This document shows positions 1 through 9,066 of a DNA stretch of 58,398 bases, one piece after another (the first letter of the stretch is position 1; each line of letters starts with the position of its first letter). The stretch is from an uncultured Phocaeicola sp. (GTDB lineage Bacteria > Bacteroidota > Bacteroidia > Bacteroidales > Bacteroidaceae). The translations under genes and the position numbers were made by a program. The notes under the pieces are model-generated. The model did no database searches, was not told where the DNA came from, and saw only the letters and a program-made list of their open reading frames with translations. The stretch covers positions 1 through 58,398 of the forward strand of contig CALUJS010000015.1 in NCBI GenBank assembly GCA_944321015.1. The letters run 5' to 3'.

Positions 1-119
1 ACATAAAGGACACCGCCTTGTGCATTGGCAAAGCCACAAATCCATTTCTGGTATTCGTCGCGCCAAGATTCTTTGAATTCTATATTTTGGGATTCGGTAA
101 TCATCATATTATCATCCAT
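1..119 (-). CDS. AlbA_2-domain ATP-binding protein, N-terminal fragment at window edge
   Basis: The first 39 codons of a gene are visible; the rest lies beyond the left edge. The protein begins MDDNMMITE and then shows IEFKESW and FANAQGGVL, which is the usual opening of the AlbA_2 (Schlafen-like, putative DNA-binding) domain of predicted transcriptional regulators that also carry a GHKL-type ATPase. The start at 119 overlaps the end of hsdR by 8 bases, so the two are probably translationally coupled; in-frame ATGs at 107 and 104 are alternatives. It would be the second AlbA_2 gene of this restriction locus, the other being at 3300-4985. The function within the locus is not known; family members are common companions of type I restriction systems. 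Confidence 0.75.
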   Translation of the reverse strand, partial: MDDNMMITESQNIEFKESWRDEYQKWICGFANAQGGVLY

Positions 120-3100
120 TATATTTCTTGAAATTCTCTGCTTGTTCCAATATCTCCTTAAACACTTCATCGTTCGTCGCTGGAGGATAACCATATTCGG
201 CCAAAACCAAAATCAAATCCATTTTCAACTCTGCCTTTATGTCGTCACGGGTGGACCAGTCCGTGTACTTGGACTTATCCGCCACTATCTTCTTGATTTC
301 TGCTGCAAGTTTCAAGAGCTTGTCTTCAGGATATTCAAATCCGAATTGCTTAGCTATGGCTTTAAGAATATCGTAAAAGGCCTTTTCTTCGTAGCTGATG
401 CCTAAATCAAGGAGCGATTTCTTTTCCTTGTTCAACTCTTTCAACAAGTCTGCCATTTGGTTGGCAACTTCCGTCAACACTTCATCCGCAAAAATGGCAC
501 TATCCTGGCGGTCATTGTATTTGTCCACCAATTCATTCAGACGTTTGGAGAAGTCCACGCCTTTCACTTTGTTCACCTTCTTGAATTCCGTGATGACGGT
601 TTTCAGCAGGCGTTCCATCAGTTTCACCTTGGTGTTGGGCAGCTTCAACTTGCCAAGGCGTTCCATGTATTCCTCGCTCAACACATCCAAATTTTCCTTG
701 TCGTTGCCTATTTGGATAATTTCTTCCACACCCTCGGATTGTATGGCTTCTTCTATCATTTCGCTGACGCGGCGGTTCATCTGCGAGGCATCCGGCGTGT
801 CACCAATTGTCAACTTATAAATGATGGAACGCACAGCGGTGAAATAATGGATTTCCTCGCGTTCCGCGTCGCTGATTTCTTCATTGTTGCTGCACAAGTT
901 AAACGCTGATTTCAGTTTCTTGGCATGCCCCATGAACAAGTTTTCCTGTTCTTTGGTGCGTTGCACGAACTCGGCTCCTCTGTTCAGGCAATTCAGTTGT
1001 TCCAAGGGTGTCCCGGTTTTAAACACAGAGTAATCGAATCCACCGAACATCCGACGGATAATGTCCAATTCATCTTTGACCATCGTAACCGATTGCTCGA
1101 TGCTTTCCACCGAATCCAAATTGGCATCCCCTTGCGCATACCGCTTCAAAGCCACGTTCATGTTGCTCTTAATGCCAATGTAGTCCACCACCAAACCTTT
1201 CTCCTTCCCCGGATAGACACGGTTCACACGCGAGATGGTCTGCACCAAGGTATGTTGTTGCAAAGGTTTATCAATATACATCGTATCCAAGCAGTCCACA
1301 TCAAACCCCGTTGTCCACATATCCACCACGATGGCAATCTTGAAGTTTGACTTGGCTTTCTTAAATTCCTCGGCAAAGGCGCGGCGGTCTTCATCCGTTC
1401 CCAGCAAGTTGTAAAGTTCGGGTTCATCGTCCTTGTTTCGGGTCATTATCAGTTTTATTTTCTCGATAGGGAGTTCCTGATTGCCATACGGCACACGCGG
1501 TTCTGCTGCCATCATATAATGACCCTCATGTACTTCTTCGCCGGGTATCTTTGCCCACTCGGGACGCAAGGCGATAATCTTTTTATAAAGGTTGAAAGCG
1601 ATGGTACGGTTGGAACAAACGAACATGGCCTTGCCCTCCACCGTGCTTCCTTCTTCCACCCGTTTCTCATAGTGGGCAATGAAATCCTCGGCTACCGCTT
1701 GCAGGCGGTCGGAATCACCCAAGATGCGCTCCATCTTGGTCACAGCCTTCTTGCTTTCTTCTATCTGGTATTCATTCGCCCCTTCCTCGGCGCACTGCTT
1801 GTAATACTGCTCTATCTCCTGCAACTTCTTGTTGTCAAGCAATACCTTGGCGGCACGTCCTTCGTAAACAATTCGCCGCGTAATCTCATCGGCTACCGAT
1901 TCGGTCATCGTATAGGCATCCACCACTTCGCCGAACACGTCTATCGTGGCATCAATCGGTGTACCCGTAAAACCTACATACGTGGCATTAGGCAACGAAT
2001 CGTGCAGATATTTGGCTAAGCCGTAGTTGCGCTTCACACCCTTATCCGTCTGCCTGACCTGCAAGGAGAGGTTGGTCTGCGAGCGGTGTGCTTCGTCCGA
2101 TATGCAGATGATGTTTGCCCGCTCCGACAGAAGCCGCGTGTCTTCCGTAAACTTATGGATGGTGGTCAGGAATACGCCACCGCTGGTTCGTCCTGCCAAA
2201 TGTTCGCGGAGCTTGTCCCGGCTCTCCACTTCCACTACGCATTCATCACCGATGAACTTCTTGGCTGTGCCAAACAGTTTGGAAAGCTGGTCGTCCAAGT
2301 CGGTGCGGTCGGTAATGAGAACAATCGTAGGACTGACAAATTCCTTACTCCGCATCAACATGCGACTAAGGAACAACATCGTGATACTCTTCCCACAACC
2401 TGTTGCCCCGAAATACGTACCACCTTTGCCATCGCCACCTTTTTGGAGCTTGGAATGCAGGAGGATATGGTCGAACAGTTTGTGTGTGGCAAAGAATTGC
2501 GGATAGCGGCAAACCACCTTCTTCTCGTTCTTCGATGAATCGGGGAAGAACACGAAATCCTTTATTACGCTCAATAACCTTTCTTTCCGGAACAAACCAC
2601 GCACCATCGTCAAAAGGGAATCGATACCGTCTGTGGCTTTGTCGTTTGCTTCTACTTTCCGCCACGCATAGAAGAAGTCATAAGGCGAAAACAGCGATCC
2701 GTATTTGTTGTTCACCCCATCGCTAATGACCACAAAAGCATTGTATTTGAACAGGTCGGGAATGTCTCGCCGATAACGCACAGTGAGTTGTGTATAGGCA
2801 TCAATAATGGTGGTGTCTTCCTTCACGGCACTCTTGAATTCCAATACAACTACGGGCAAACCATTTACATAGACAATCCCGTCAGGGATGCGCAACTCAG
2901 AGCCTTGTATCTCCAACTGGTTGACGATGCGGAACAGGTTGTTCTTCGTACCCTCTTTGCTAAAATCTATCGGCTCGATAAACAAATCCGGCAAAGCCGC
3001 ATCCTCACGCTTCAACGAAAAGCCCTCAGTCATCAGCCGATAGGTGTGGCGGTTCTGTTCATACAGTGAGAAGCCCACATTGGCGGTCAGCTTGGCAAGC

Positions 3101-3291
3101 ACACGTTCTATCTCCAAAGGTGTGATACCTTCGGCTTTATATCGGCTTCGCAGATACATGCGCATATCGTCCCGAAGCAAGACGTCGCTCACTTCTTTAT
3201 GGACTTCTTCTCCGTTGATATATATGTAACCCTCTTGTTGGAATAGTTCCATGATAGATAATTCGAGGGCGTGTTCGTTGAAGTGTGACAT
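112..3291 (-). CDS. hsdR: Type I restriction enzyme, R subunit (HsdR)
   Basis: This is the ATP-dependent translocase and nuclease subunit of a type I restriction-modification complex. The 1059-residue protein has an N-terminal nuclease domain with the PD-ExK-like motif VVLEFK (near residue 150). A superfamily 2 motor follows, with Walker A FGATGCGKS (near 300) and the DEAH box ISDEAHRS. Motor motifs such as TTGFDVDCLDT and QTISRVNR come next, then a helical C-terminus. The start MSHFNEHALE at 3291 was preferred over an in-frame ATG 4 codons upstream, because a duplicated copy of this 5' end at 5150 begins at the equivalent codon and both start 8 bases after the preceding stop. hsdM and hsdS lie upstream, separated by abiH and an AlbA_2 gene. 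The length is normal for the family. Confidence 0.95.
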   Translation of the reverse strand: MSHFNEHALELSIMELFQQEGYIYINGEEVHKEVSDVLLRDDMRMYLRSRYKAEGITPLEIERVLAKLTANVGFSLYEQNRHTYRLMTEGFSLKREDAALPDLFIEPIDFSKEGTKNNLFRIVNQLEIQGSELRIPDGIVYVNGLPVVVLEFKSAVKEDTTIIDAYTQLTVRYRRDIPDLFKYNAFVVISDGVNNKYGSLFSPYDFFYAWRKVEANDKATDGIDSLLTMVRGLFRKERLLSVIKDFVFFPDSSKNEKKVVCRYPQFFATHKLFDHILLHSKLQKGGDGKGGTYFGATGCGKSITMLFLSRMLMRSKEFVSPTIVLITDRTDLDDQLSKLFGTAKKFIGDECVVEVESRDKLREHLAGRTSGGVFLTTIHKFTEDTRLLSERANIICISDEAHRSQTNLSLQVRQTDKGVKRNYGLAKYLHDSLPNATYVGFTGTPIDATIDVFGEVVDAYTMTESVADEITRRIVYEGRAAKVLLDNKKLQEIEQYYKQCAEEGANEYQIEESKKAVTKMERILGDSDRLQAVAEDFIAHYEKRVEEGSTVEGKAMFVCSNRTIAFNLYKKIIALRPEWAKIPGEEVHEGHYMMAAEPRVPYGNQELPIEKIKLIMTRNKDDEPELYNLLGTDEDRRAFAEEFKKAKSNFKIAIVVDMWTTGFDVDCLDTMYIDKPLQQHTLVQTISRVNRVYPGKEKGLVVDYIGIKSNMNVALKRYAQGDANLDSVESIEQSVTMVKDELDIIRRMFGGFDYSVFKTGTPLEQLNCLNRGAEFVQRTKEQENLFMGHAKKLKSAFNLCSNNEEISDAEREEIHYFTAVRSIIYKLTIGDTPDASQMNRRVSEMIEEAIQSEGVEEIIQIGNDKENLDVLSEEYMERLGKLKLPNTKVKLMERLLKTVITEFKKVNKVKGVDFSKRLNELVDKYNDRQDSAIFADEVLTEVANQMADLLKELNKEKKSLLDLGISYEEKAFYDILKAIAKQFGFEYPEDKLLKLAAEIKKIVADKSKYTDWSTRDDIKAELKMDLILVLAEYGYPPATNDEVFKEILEQAENFKKYNG

Positions 3292-3299
3292 AGGTCGTA

Positions 3300-4985
3300 T
3301 CAAAATAGAGCTTTCCCTTTCTCTGTTAGTTTGTAAGCCTGTTTTGCGCTGGTCGGTTTGTCGGGATAAGTCATGGCTACATAACCAAGTTTGATGAGCG
3401 GAAGAATAATCTTCCGCTTCAACTCTTTGGTCGAGCCGAAAGAAAGATTTGCGCCCAAACTATTGGCTGACAGTTCATTTCCCCGTAAAAGGCATAGCAA
3501 GTCAATCGTATTAGAGATGAGTTCCTGTATATTATCCTTAGAACGAGACTTCTCCCATACTTGGACAAACATTTGTCCAAGTATCTGTCCAATTTCCTCA
3601 TTCTTGTTTATAATGCACTGATTTACGGCTTCTTCAACTTGGACAGCAATTTGTCCAAGTCTGTGTCCAAGTTCATTGTCAAGCACGTATTTCTGCTTCG
3701 TTGAAGTAACAAGCATTCCTTTTTCAAATCCGCTATGACAGGGAATGGTTAGAAGAAAATAAGTCCTATTATCATCAGTTTCGATAGTTGCTGGCATAGA
3801 ACCATTGTCCCTTAGCGCTTTTTGGATGGTGGGTATCCCGGTTGCCCGGCCTTCTGTCAAATCCAACTCTTTCAGGAAATCGCCTAACCTGCGGTTGCGG
3901 TATCTTCGTGCTTTCAAAACTCGTGCAGCCTTTATCGCCTCTGCACTGATAGAACGATCTGGTCCCGCGTAGCTCAATATATTAACCTGAGTAGGCTCCA
4001 CCGTAATTTCCACCGGTTCGCGTTCTTGATAGTCACGATGATACAAAGCATTGACCACTGCTTCCTCGAATGCTTGGTAAGGATAGTTGAAGATTTTGTC
4101 CGATTTCTCGGTATCTGTTGGTTTGATGATTTTCTTCTTGATGACATTGGTACGAAGATAGGACAATGTGTCGTTGATGATTTGAGGTATAGGACCGACG
4201 ATCTTAGGCACTTCAATCATCAAATCAGGATTATTAATACGCCCTTCTGGAAACAGAACAATATCAACTTGTGTAACGGGAAAGAATCTTTCGGGATGCT
4301 CGCAGAACATCATTATGGCACAATTCTTTATCTGCCTGTTCTCAGTCGGTCCTGTCAACAAATCCATCTCGTCAAGAATATCAAGCAAGGATCTTATCGC
4401 AAAACCTTTGGATAGTTTGCTTCCTACCTTTTTAAGATGTTCGTACACAAGTACGCTTGATATATCTTCCACTCTTGCAGATGCATTTCCGCGTTCGTCA
4501 AATGGTATCCGGTTGGCCAGTTCGCGCACCTCGTCCAAAACCTCACCTTTGGCCTCAATGGTGGAGGATTTGCTTCGAACATAAAATTTCGGTACCGATT
4601 TTTTGGCAATCACACTTTCTGTCACAGAATAAGGCCTGTTTACTCCGGTCGGCACCCATATCGCAAGGATGGTCTTACCGTCTACTTCTTCCAGGGATAC
4701 TTTGGTAAGATATGTCGGCGATATTTTTGCGTCATAACCAACCATGTCTTTCATAATACGGTCTATTTCGTTCTCACTCAAACCCTTCACAGGCCGTTTG
4801 GCAATTCCGTTCTCTTCTTCAACCCCTACAAGAATATACCCACCGCCTATATTCTCCAAGTCAGTGGCAAAGGCACAGATGGTATGGTAAATTTTATCTG
4901 GATTCCAACCTGCCTTAAATTCTATTCGATTGGACTCTATCCTCCGTTTGTTGAGTAAATCTTCTATGTTTATAGGTAGTGCCAT
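3300..4985 (-). CDS. AlbA_2 / GHKL-type ATP-binding protein (predicted regulator)
   Basis: The 561-residue protein begins with an AlbA_2 (Schlafen-like) domain over about residues 15-140 (RIEFKAGW, GGGYILVGVEE, KFYVRSKSSTIEA). A GHKL-like ATPase region follows near residues 290-400 (FEEAVVNALYHRDY, GRATGIPTIQKAL), and the C-terminus is winged-helix-like. This is the architecture of the predicted transcriptional regulators often called ATP-binding protein or COG2865. A repeated peptide of the form LGQ-x-x-VQV occurs twice near residues 445 and 472, encoded by two copies of a 32-base palindromic unit. It sits between abiH and hsdR, 6 bases after an hsdR 5' remnant, so it looks inserted into an older hsdR. 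Its role, regulation of the RM operon or a separate defence function, is inference. Confidence 0.85.
   Translation of the reverse strand: MALPINIEDLLNKRRIESNRIEFKAGWNPDKIYHTICAFATDLENIGGGYILVGVEEENGIAKRPVKGLSENEIDRIMKDMVGYDAKISPTYLTKVSLEEVDGKTILAIWVPTGVNRPYSVTESVIAKKSVPKFYVRSKSSTIEAKGEVLDEVRELANRIPFDERGNASARVEDISSVLVYEHLKKVGSKLSKGFAIRSLLDILDEMDLLTGPTENRQIKNCAIMMFCEHPERFFPVTQVDIVLFPEGRINNPDLMIEVPKIVGPIPQIINDTLSYLRTNVIKKKIIKPTDTEKSDKIFNYPYQAFEEAVVNALYHRDYQEREPVEITVEPTQVNILSYAGPDRSISAEAIKAARVLKARRYRNRRLGDFLKELDLTEGRATGIPTIQKALRDNGSMPATIETDDNRTYFLLTIPCHSGFEKGMLVTSTKQKYVLDNELGHRLGQIAVQVEEAVNQCIINKNEEIGQILGQMFVQVWEKSRSKDNIQELISNTIDLLCLLRGNELSANSLGANLSFGSTKELKRKIILPLIKLGYVAMTYPDKPTSAKQAYKLTEKGKALF
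3561..3670. repeat. Duplicated 32-bp palindromic unit inside the AlbA_2 gene
   Basis: Positions 3561-3592 and 3639-3670 carry the same 32-base unit with a few changes. Each begins with an interrupted palindrome built on TTGGACA and TGTCCAA. The copies are 78 bases (26 codons) apart, so reading frame is kept and the protein gains a repeated LGQ-x-x-VQV peptide. Confidence 0.75.
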
Positions 4986-4991
4986 AACGTC

Positions 4992-5150
4992 TCATTTTTT
5001 GCTGTTACGAAGGTACAAAAATATAACGTTCCGAAGCAATACATCGCTCACTTCCTTATGGATTTCCTCACCGTTGGTATATATGTAACCCTCCTGCTGG
5101 AACAATTCCATGATGGAGAGTTCGAGGGCGTGTTCGTTGAAGTGTGGCAT
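4992..5150 (-). pseudogene. Remnant of hsdR 5' end (52-codon ORF)
   Basis: The minus strand from 5150 encodes MPHFNEHALELSIMELF and continues to VSDVLLR at residue 40, almost identical to the first 40 residues of the complete HsdR that starts at 3291. It then runs into unrelated sequence and stops at 4992. The nucleotide match covers about 120 bases with scattered substitutions, so this is an old duplicate and not an assembly artefact. It starts 8 bases after the abiH stop and ends 6 bases before the start of the AlbA_2 gene. The simplest reading is that hsdR once began here and the AlbA_2 gene was inserted together with a second hsdR 5' end. The short ORF is still open and might act as a translational bridge. 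Confidence 0.85.
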
Positions 5151-5158
5151 AAGATTCA

Positions 5159-6133
5159 TTATTTAAATATATTTGAATTTACTGTAAAGAATAATCTTCC
5201 AGCAATTTCTTCAGATTGTTCATCTTGTTTTAACCCCATTTTTTGTAACAATTCTTTTTGATGTTGCCGTTCTATTCGAGCTAATAATTGTTTTCTTGTG
5301 GGAAGTACAGCATTGGGTCTGTATATGTGCTGTATAATAGCTAAATTTTTTCGCCGTTTAAGTTCTTGCCCTATTAAAGTCCACCATCGTAAATCAGTAT
5401 TTCCAAGTGAAACTCCATATAGGATAATTAGGTGTGCATTCTTTATAAAACCTTCGCAATTATCATGTCTAAGGTTCTTCATAGCACGATTAGATTCAAT
5501 TTTAATAAACAAATCTCTTACATTTTCGCGATTCTTGAGAATTTCATTTGCAATTTGTGTCTCATTGTCAACACCTATAATGATAGCTTCTCCTAAGCTA
5601 CCGTGAACATGAATAATATTGTGCAATACTCGATTGCTGCCAAAAGTCTTTTCTACGCGTGAGTCCTTAGTGTCTATGGTTAATAATTTCTCTAAGGTAT
5701 TAGTGTAATTAAAAGTTATTACATTAAACTCCTTGTTATTGCTATTAACAGAATTAGCAAACGCATTGAATCGTATTTTATCTGCTTCTTCCAAGTATTT
5801 TCCAGTAATAAGGAAGTCTTCTCGAAATTTATTTTTTAAGTTTTCCATTGGAGAAAATGCTTCATCTTCTGATTTTAGATACATCTGAAGCAAGTCATTC
5901 AAATTGAAATATAGTTCCGTAAAATTGTCTTCTGTATCTATTTTTGAGGAAAATTTTCCAAATGCTTCTTCCATATCAGACCATTGCTCCTTATCTGACT
6001 TTATTTCTTTTTTAAGTTGTTCAATTAACGCACTCCTTTCCTCTAAATCCAAATATTTATAAAATTCAGGATAGCTTGTTGCCATTCCTTGAGCTTTATC
6101 AAATCCATTTCCTAATATATATACAATATTCAT
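5159..6133 (-). CDS. AbiH-family abortive infection protein
   Basis: The 324-residue protein opens with MNIVYILGNGFDKAQGMATS, matching the typical AbiH start (a hydrophobic strand, then GNGFD, then a TSY and FY segment). It also contains the later signatures FNYTNTLEKLL and IHVHGSLGE, and LYGVSLGNTDLRWW. AbiH proteins are implicated in phage abortive infection, with an unknown biochemical mechanism. The gene is encoded inside a type I restriction operon, 11 bases after hsdS and followed by the hsdR remnant, so it is probably co-transcribed with the methylase. Base composition is lower in GC than the core genes to the right. The family assignment is good; the role in phage defence is inference from family and context. 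Confidence 0.85.
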   Translation of the reverse strand: MNIVYILGNGFDKAQGMATSYPEFYKYLDLEERSALIEQLKKEIKSDKEQWSDMEEAFGKFSSKIDTEDNFTELYFNLNDLLQMYLKSEDEAFSPMENLKNKFREDFLITGKYLEEADKIRFNAFANSVNSNNKEFNVITFNYTNTLEKLLTIDTKDSRVEKTFGSNRVLHNIIHVHGSLGEAIIIGVDNETQIANEILKNRENVRDLFIKIESNRAMKNLRHDNCEGFIKNAHLIILYGVSLGNTDLRWWTLIGQELKRRKNLAIIQHIYRPNAVLPTRKQLLARIERQHQKELLQKMGLKQDEQSEEIAGRLFFTVNSNIFK

Positions 6134-6144
6134 ATTTTTCAGTT

Positions 6145-7296
6145 TTATCGTCCCATCTTTGCTAAAAGCAAAAACTGTAACTCTTTTAATTGCTTATTCT
6201 CTTGTCGCTTTTGTTCGGTTAAAAGTTTTATTGGCCTGCAACTTTTAGAATATGCTTTCAATATTTCATTGTCAGGAATAATGATTTTCAAGGGACGTAC
6301 CATAGAACAATACAATCGAGTTTGGTCTGTACTTCCCTGTGATATATGCACGAACATTTTTTCTTGCTGTGATACATAGCTTCCAACATATTCTATCAAA
6401 TAATCTTCTTTGGCTCTAACCATCGTCATATTAGAGTCAAATGTTACATCCTTTGGTTGAAAATAGATTTGCCCTACACGTCCTAAAGTACCTTTACCTG
6501 TCGAGTTGATAAGAATATCGCCAAACTTCAACAAAGTACAACTCGTTTTTGGCTTGTGTCCCCTCGCTTTCGACAAATCAATGCTTCCGTTGTAATTACA
6601 TTTTTGGCCTAATACAAGATATTGGCTTTCGTCAGAATATATTGGAATAGTCCCTGCTATAATTAATTCACAAAGCATTTCCAACGTCCCCATTCTCCAT
6701 CCTTCAGGCAGATGCTTTTTGTCAATACCATCCACAAACATCTTGCGGTAGAGGGTTTGCGCCGTTTCCTCCAGCTTGGCGATGATTTGCTCATTAAGGT
6801 GAATGCGGTGGGTAATCGCTTCGCATTCGGACACAATCTTTTGTTGTTGTTTTATGGATGGAACGGGCAATTCCACATCGCACATTTCTTCCCAACTGAA
6901 AATCTCACGTGCACTGCCGTGTGACTTGAAACGGGCATAGCGGTCAAATTCCGGGCGGCGAAACCACATCATCAGGTATTCGGGAAGAAGTTCCTGCTTG
7001 TTCTTAACCTCAAATATGGTATAGGCTTGTGAAACTATCGCTTTTTCATTGTCCTTATATAACGCAATAGAAACTTTGTCCCCATTACGCGAGGTAACTG
7101 GACCGTACGCAAATTGCCGAGGCTCAACCACCTTATAAGAAGACATATCCGTTCCGATGGTATTTGCAATGGATGGCATGAATTCTTTGGAGATGCTGAC
7201 ACCCAATAGTTTCGTCACCTCCAAATCCCGGTTCCTCATATCCACCTCGCGGATATAGTCGCCCAGCCGTTTATATTCTGCCTTATTCAAGTCCAT
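6145..7296 (-). CDS. hsdS: Type I restriction enzyme, S subunit (HsdS)
   Basis: The 383-residue specificity subunit sets the DNA sequence recognised by the methylase and the restriction complex. Two target recognition domains are visible. The first ends near IFSWEEMCDVELPVPSIKQQQKIV, followed by a conserved helical spacer (ITHRIHLNEQIIAKLEETAQTL). The second begins at LPEGWRMGTLEMLCEL and ends in a final helix. The start MDLNKAEYKRLG at 7296 was chosen because it overlaps the hsdM stop by 14 bases, a usual arrangement. A longer in-frame start at 7362 would add 22 residues lying wholly inside hsdM. Only one hsdS is present and no recombinase or inverted hsdS fragments are visible, so specificity switching is not supported here. 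Confidence 0.93.
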   Translation of the reverse strand: MDLNKAEYKRLGDYIREVDMRNRDLEVTKLLGVSISKEFMPSIANTIGTDMSSYKVVEPRQFAYGPVTSRNGDKVSIALYKDNEKAIVSQAYTIFEVKNKQELLPEYLMMWFRRPEFDRYARFKSHGSAREIFSWEEMCDVELPVPSIKQQQKIVSECEAITHRIHLNEQIIAKLEETAQTLYRKMFVDGIDKKHLPEGWRMGTLEMLCELIIAGTIPIYSDESQYLVLGQKCNYNGSIDLSKARGHKPKTSCTLLKFGDILINSTGKGTLGRVGQIYFQPKDVTFDSNMTMVRAKEDYLIEYVGSYVSQQEKMFVHISQGSTDQTRLYCSMVRPLKIIIPDNEILKAYSKSCRPIKLLTEQKRQENKQLKELQFLLLAKMGR

Positions 7297-8848
7297 ACCC
7301 CAATTCCTTAAACAAGTTTGACAATTCCCATTTGCTTTCTTCTTCCTGTCGGAGCAGTTCACGCATTTCGCCTTGCAACCGTTTCATTTGGGCATCGAAG
7401 TCGATACTTTCGTCCCGGTTTTTGAACTCAATGTACTTACTGGGCACGAGCGACCAACCCTTTGCCTCGATTTCCTCCAATGTGGCGGAATAGCAGTATT
7501 CGGGCACGTTGTAGTAAGTCTGTTCATAACCTTCGCGTTGCCAGTTATGGAAGTTTTCGGCTATCCGGGCAATTTGTTCCGGCGAGAACTGGATGTATTT
7601 CTTCTCGAAAGGCTCTCCCCATTGGCGCAAGTCGATGAAAAGCACTTCATTCTCCCGATTACGGTATTTCACCAATTCACCGTTCTGCTCCACTGTGCGG
7701 GCTTTGCGGTTGCCAGCCAATATCCACAGCGTCACACTGATGTCCGTAGAATAAAACATATTGCGCGGAAGGACGACGATGGCTTCCACCAAATGATTCT
7801 TCAGCAGCTGGCGGCGGATGTTCAGTTCCGTGCCATCACCGCTCAGTGCACCGTTGGCAAGCAAGAATCCCGCTATGCCGTTGGCCGACAATTTGGATAC
7901 GATGTTCAGAATCCAGCCATAGTTGGCATTGCTCGTAGGAGGCACTTCATATCCCTGCCAACGAGGGTCGTTGGTCAATTCATTCTCAGCACGCCATGAT
8001 TTCTGGTTGAAAGGCGGATTGGCCATGATAAAGTCTGCCTTCAAGTCCTTGTGCTGATCATCGTGGAACGTATCGGCGGCGCGTTCGCCCAAGTTGCAGG
8101 AAATGCCCCGGATGGCAAGATTCATCTTTGCCAACTTGTAAGTGGTGTTGGTATATTCCTGTCCATAAACGGAAATGTCTTTCCGGTTGCCATGGTGCGC
8201 CTCAATGAACTTCATGCTCTGCACGAACATGCCGCCCGAACCGCAACAAGGGTCATATATCTTGCCCCGATAGGGCTGTATCATTTCCGCAATGAGGTTG
8301 ACAATCGTCTTGGGCGTGTAATATTCGCCTTTACCCTTGCCCTCGGCTATGGCAAACTTGCCCAAGAAGTATTCATAAACACGCCCTATCAAGTCGTGTT
8401 CCTTGTCTTTCTGTGTATCAATCTTGCCAATTACATCCAACAGGCTAGCCAATTTGGTGCGGTCCAGTCCCAACCCCGAATAATAATTGCTGGGCAGAGC
8501 TCCTTTCAACGACGAGTTGTCTTTCTCCACCTGCGCCAAGGCTGCATCTATCTTGATGGCAATGTCGTTCTGCTTGGCATTCTCCATCAAGTAATCCCAA
8601 CGACTGATTTCATTCAAGTAAAAGACGTTCTTGGCGTTATAGAATACAGGTTGGTCTACAAACGCTTCCTTATGGTCGGCTATCAGTTCGTTGCGCCGTT
8701 CCACAAAGCGGTCGTAGGCATATTTCAAGAATATCAAACTCAATACCACATGCTTATATTCGGAAGGTTCAACCGACCCACGCAGTTTGTTGGCAGATTC
8801 CCAAAGGGTTTCTTCTATGCTCTTTTCTTTCTGTTGTTTCTTTGCCAT
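7283..8848 (-). CDS. hsdM: Type I restriction-modification methyltransferase (HsdM)
   Basis: The 521-residue N6-adenine methyltransferase has an N-terminal helical HsdM_N domain (residues 10-150, with LRGSVEPSEYKHVVLSLIFLK). The SAM-binding motif is DPCCGSGGMFVQS, and the catalytic NPPF motif occurs in ADFIMANPPFNQKSW. A long C-terminal region contacts HsdS. It is the first gene of the defence operon and overlaps hsdS. A promoter-like TATCTTTG lies about 120 bases upstream, and further upstream are four 21-base repeats. Length and motifs are complete, so the enzyme should be functional. Confidence 0.97.
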   Translation of the reverse strand: MAKKQQKEKSIEETLWESANKLRGSVEPSEYKHVVLSLIFLKYAYDRFVERRNELIADHKEAFVDQPVFYNAKNVFYLNEISRWDYLMENAKQNDIAIKIDAALAQVEKDNSSLKGALPSNYYSGLGLDRTKLASLLDVIGKIDTQKDKEHDLIGRVYEYFLGKFAIAEGKGKGEYYTPKTIVNLIAEMIQPYRGKIYDPCCGSGGMFVQSMKFIEAHHGNRKDISVYGQEYTNTTYKLAKMNLAIRGISCNLGERAADTFHDDQHKDLKADFIMANPPFNQKSWRAENELTNDPRWQGYEVPPTSNANYGWILNIVSKLSANGIAGFLLANGALSGDGTELNIRRQLLKNHLVEAIVVLPRNMFYSTDISVTLWILAGNRKARTVEQNGELVKYRNRENEVLFIDLRQWGEPFEKKYIQFSPEQIARIAENFHNWQREGYEQTYYNVPEYCYSATLEEIEAKGWSLVPSKYIEFKNRDESIDFDAQMKRLQGEMRELLRQEEESKWELSNLFKELGYGLE

Positions 8849-8968
8849 GATGTTATTCTTCTATTCCGTTGTTAATCAATCCTCTAACATCCACATTCAA
8901 TATGGCTGCTATCCTCACCAACATTTTCAACAAAGGTTGGCTCGATAAGGATAGATTGATGATACTCG

Positions 8969-8976
8969 CAAAGATA
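8969..8976 (-). promoter_or_regulatory. Bacteroides-type -7 element for hsdM
   Basis: TATCTTTG on the minus strand fits the Bacteroides -7 consensus TAnnTTTG. No perfect TTTG is seen at the expected distance upstream. It would give a 5' leader of about 115 bases for hsdM. Confidence 0.5.
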
Positions 8977-9066
8977 GCGATTCAAGGTGAAAACGACTTA
9001 ATGCCGAGCCATAAATCATTCATATTGTTCGCTTTTCTAAAACCTTGTTGCATCTCTGATTTGCCG

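Noticed and set aside
6145..7296. Shufflon-type hsdS switching
   Set aside because: Only one hsdS is present, with no inverted partial copies or recombinase in the window.
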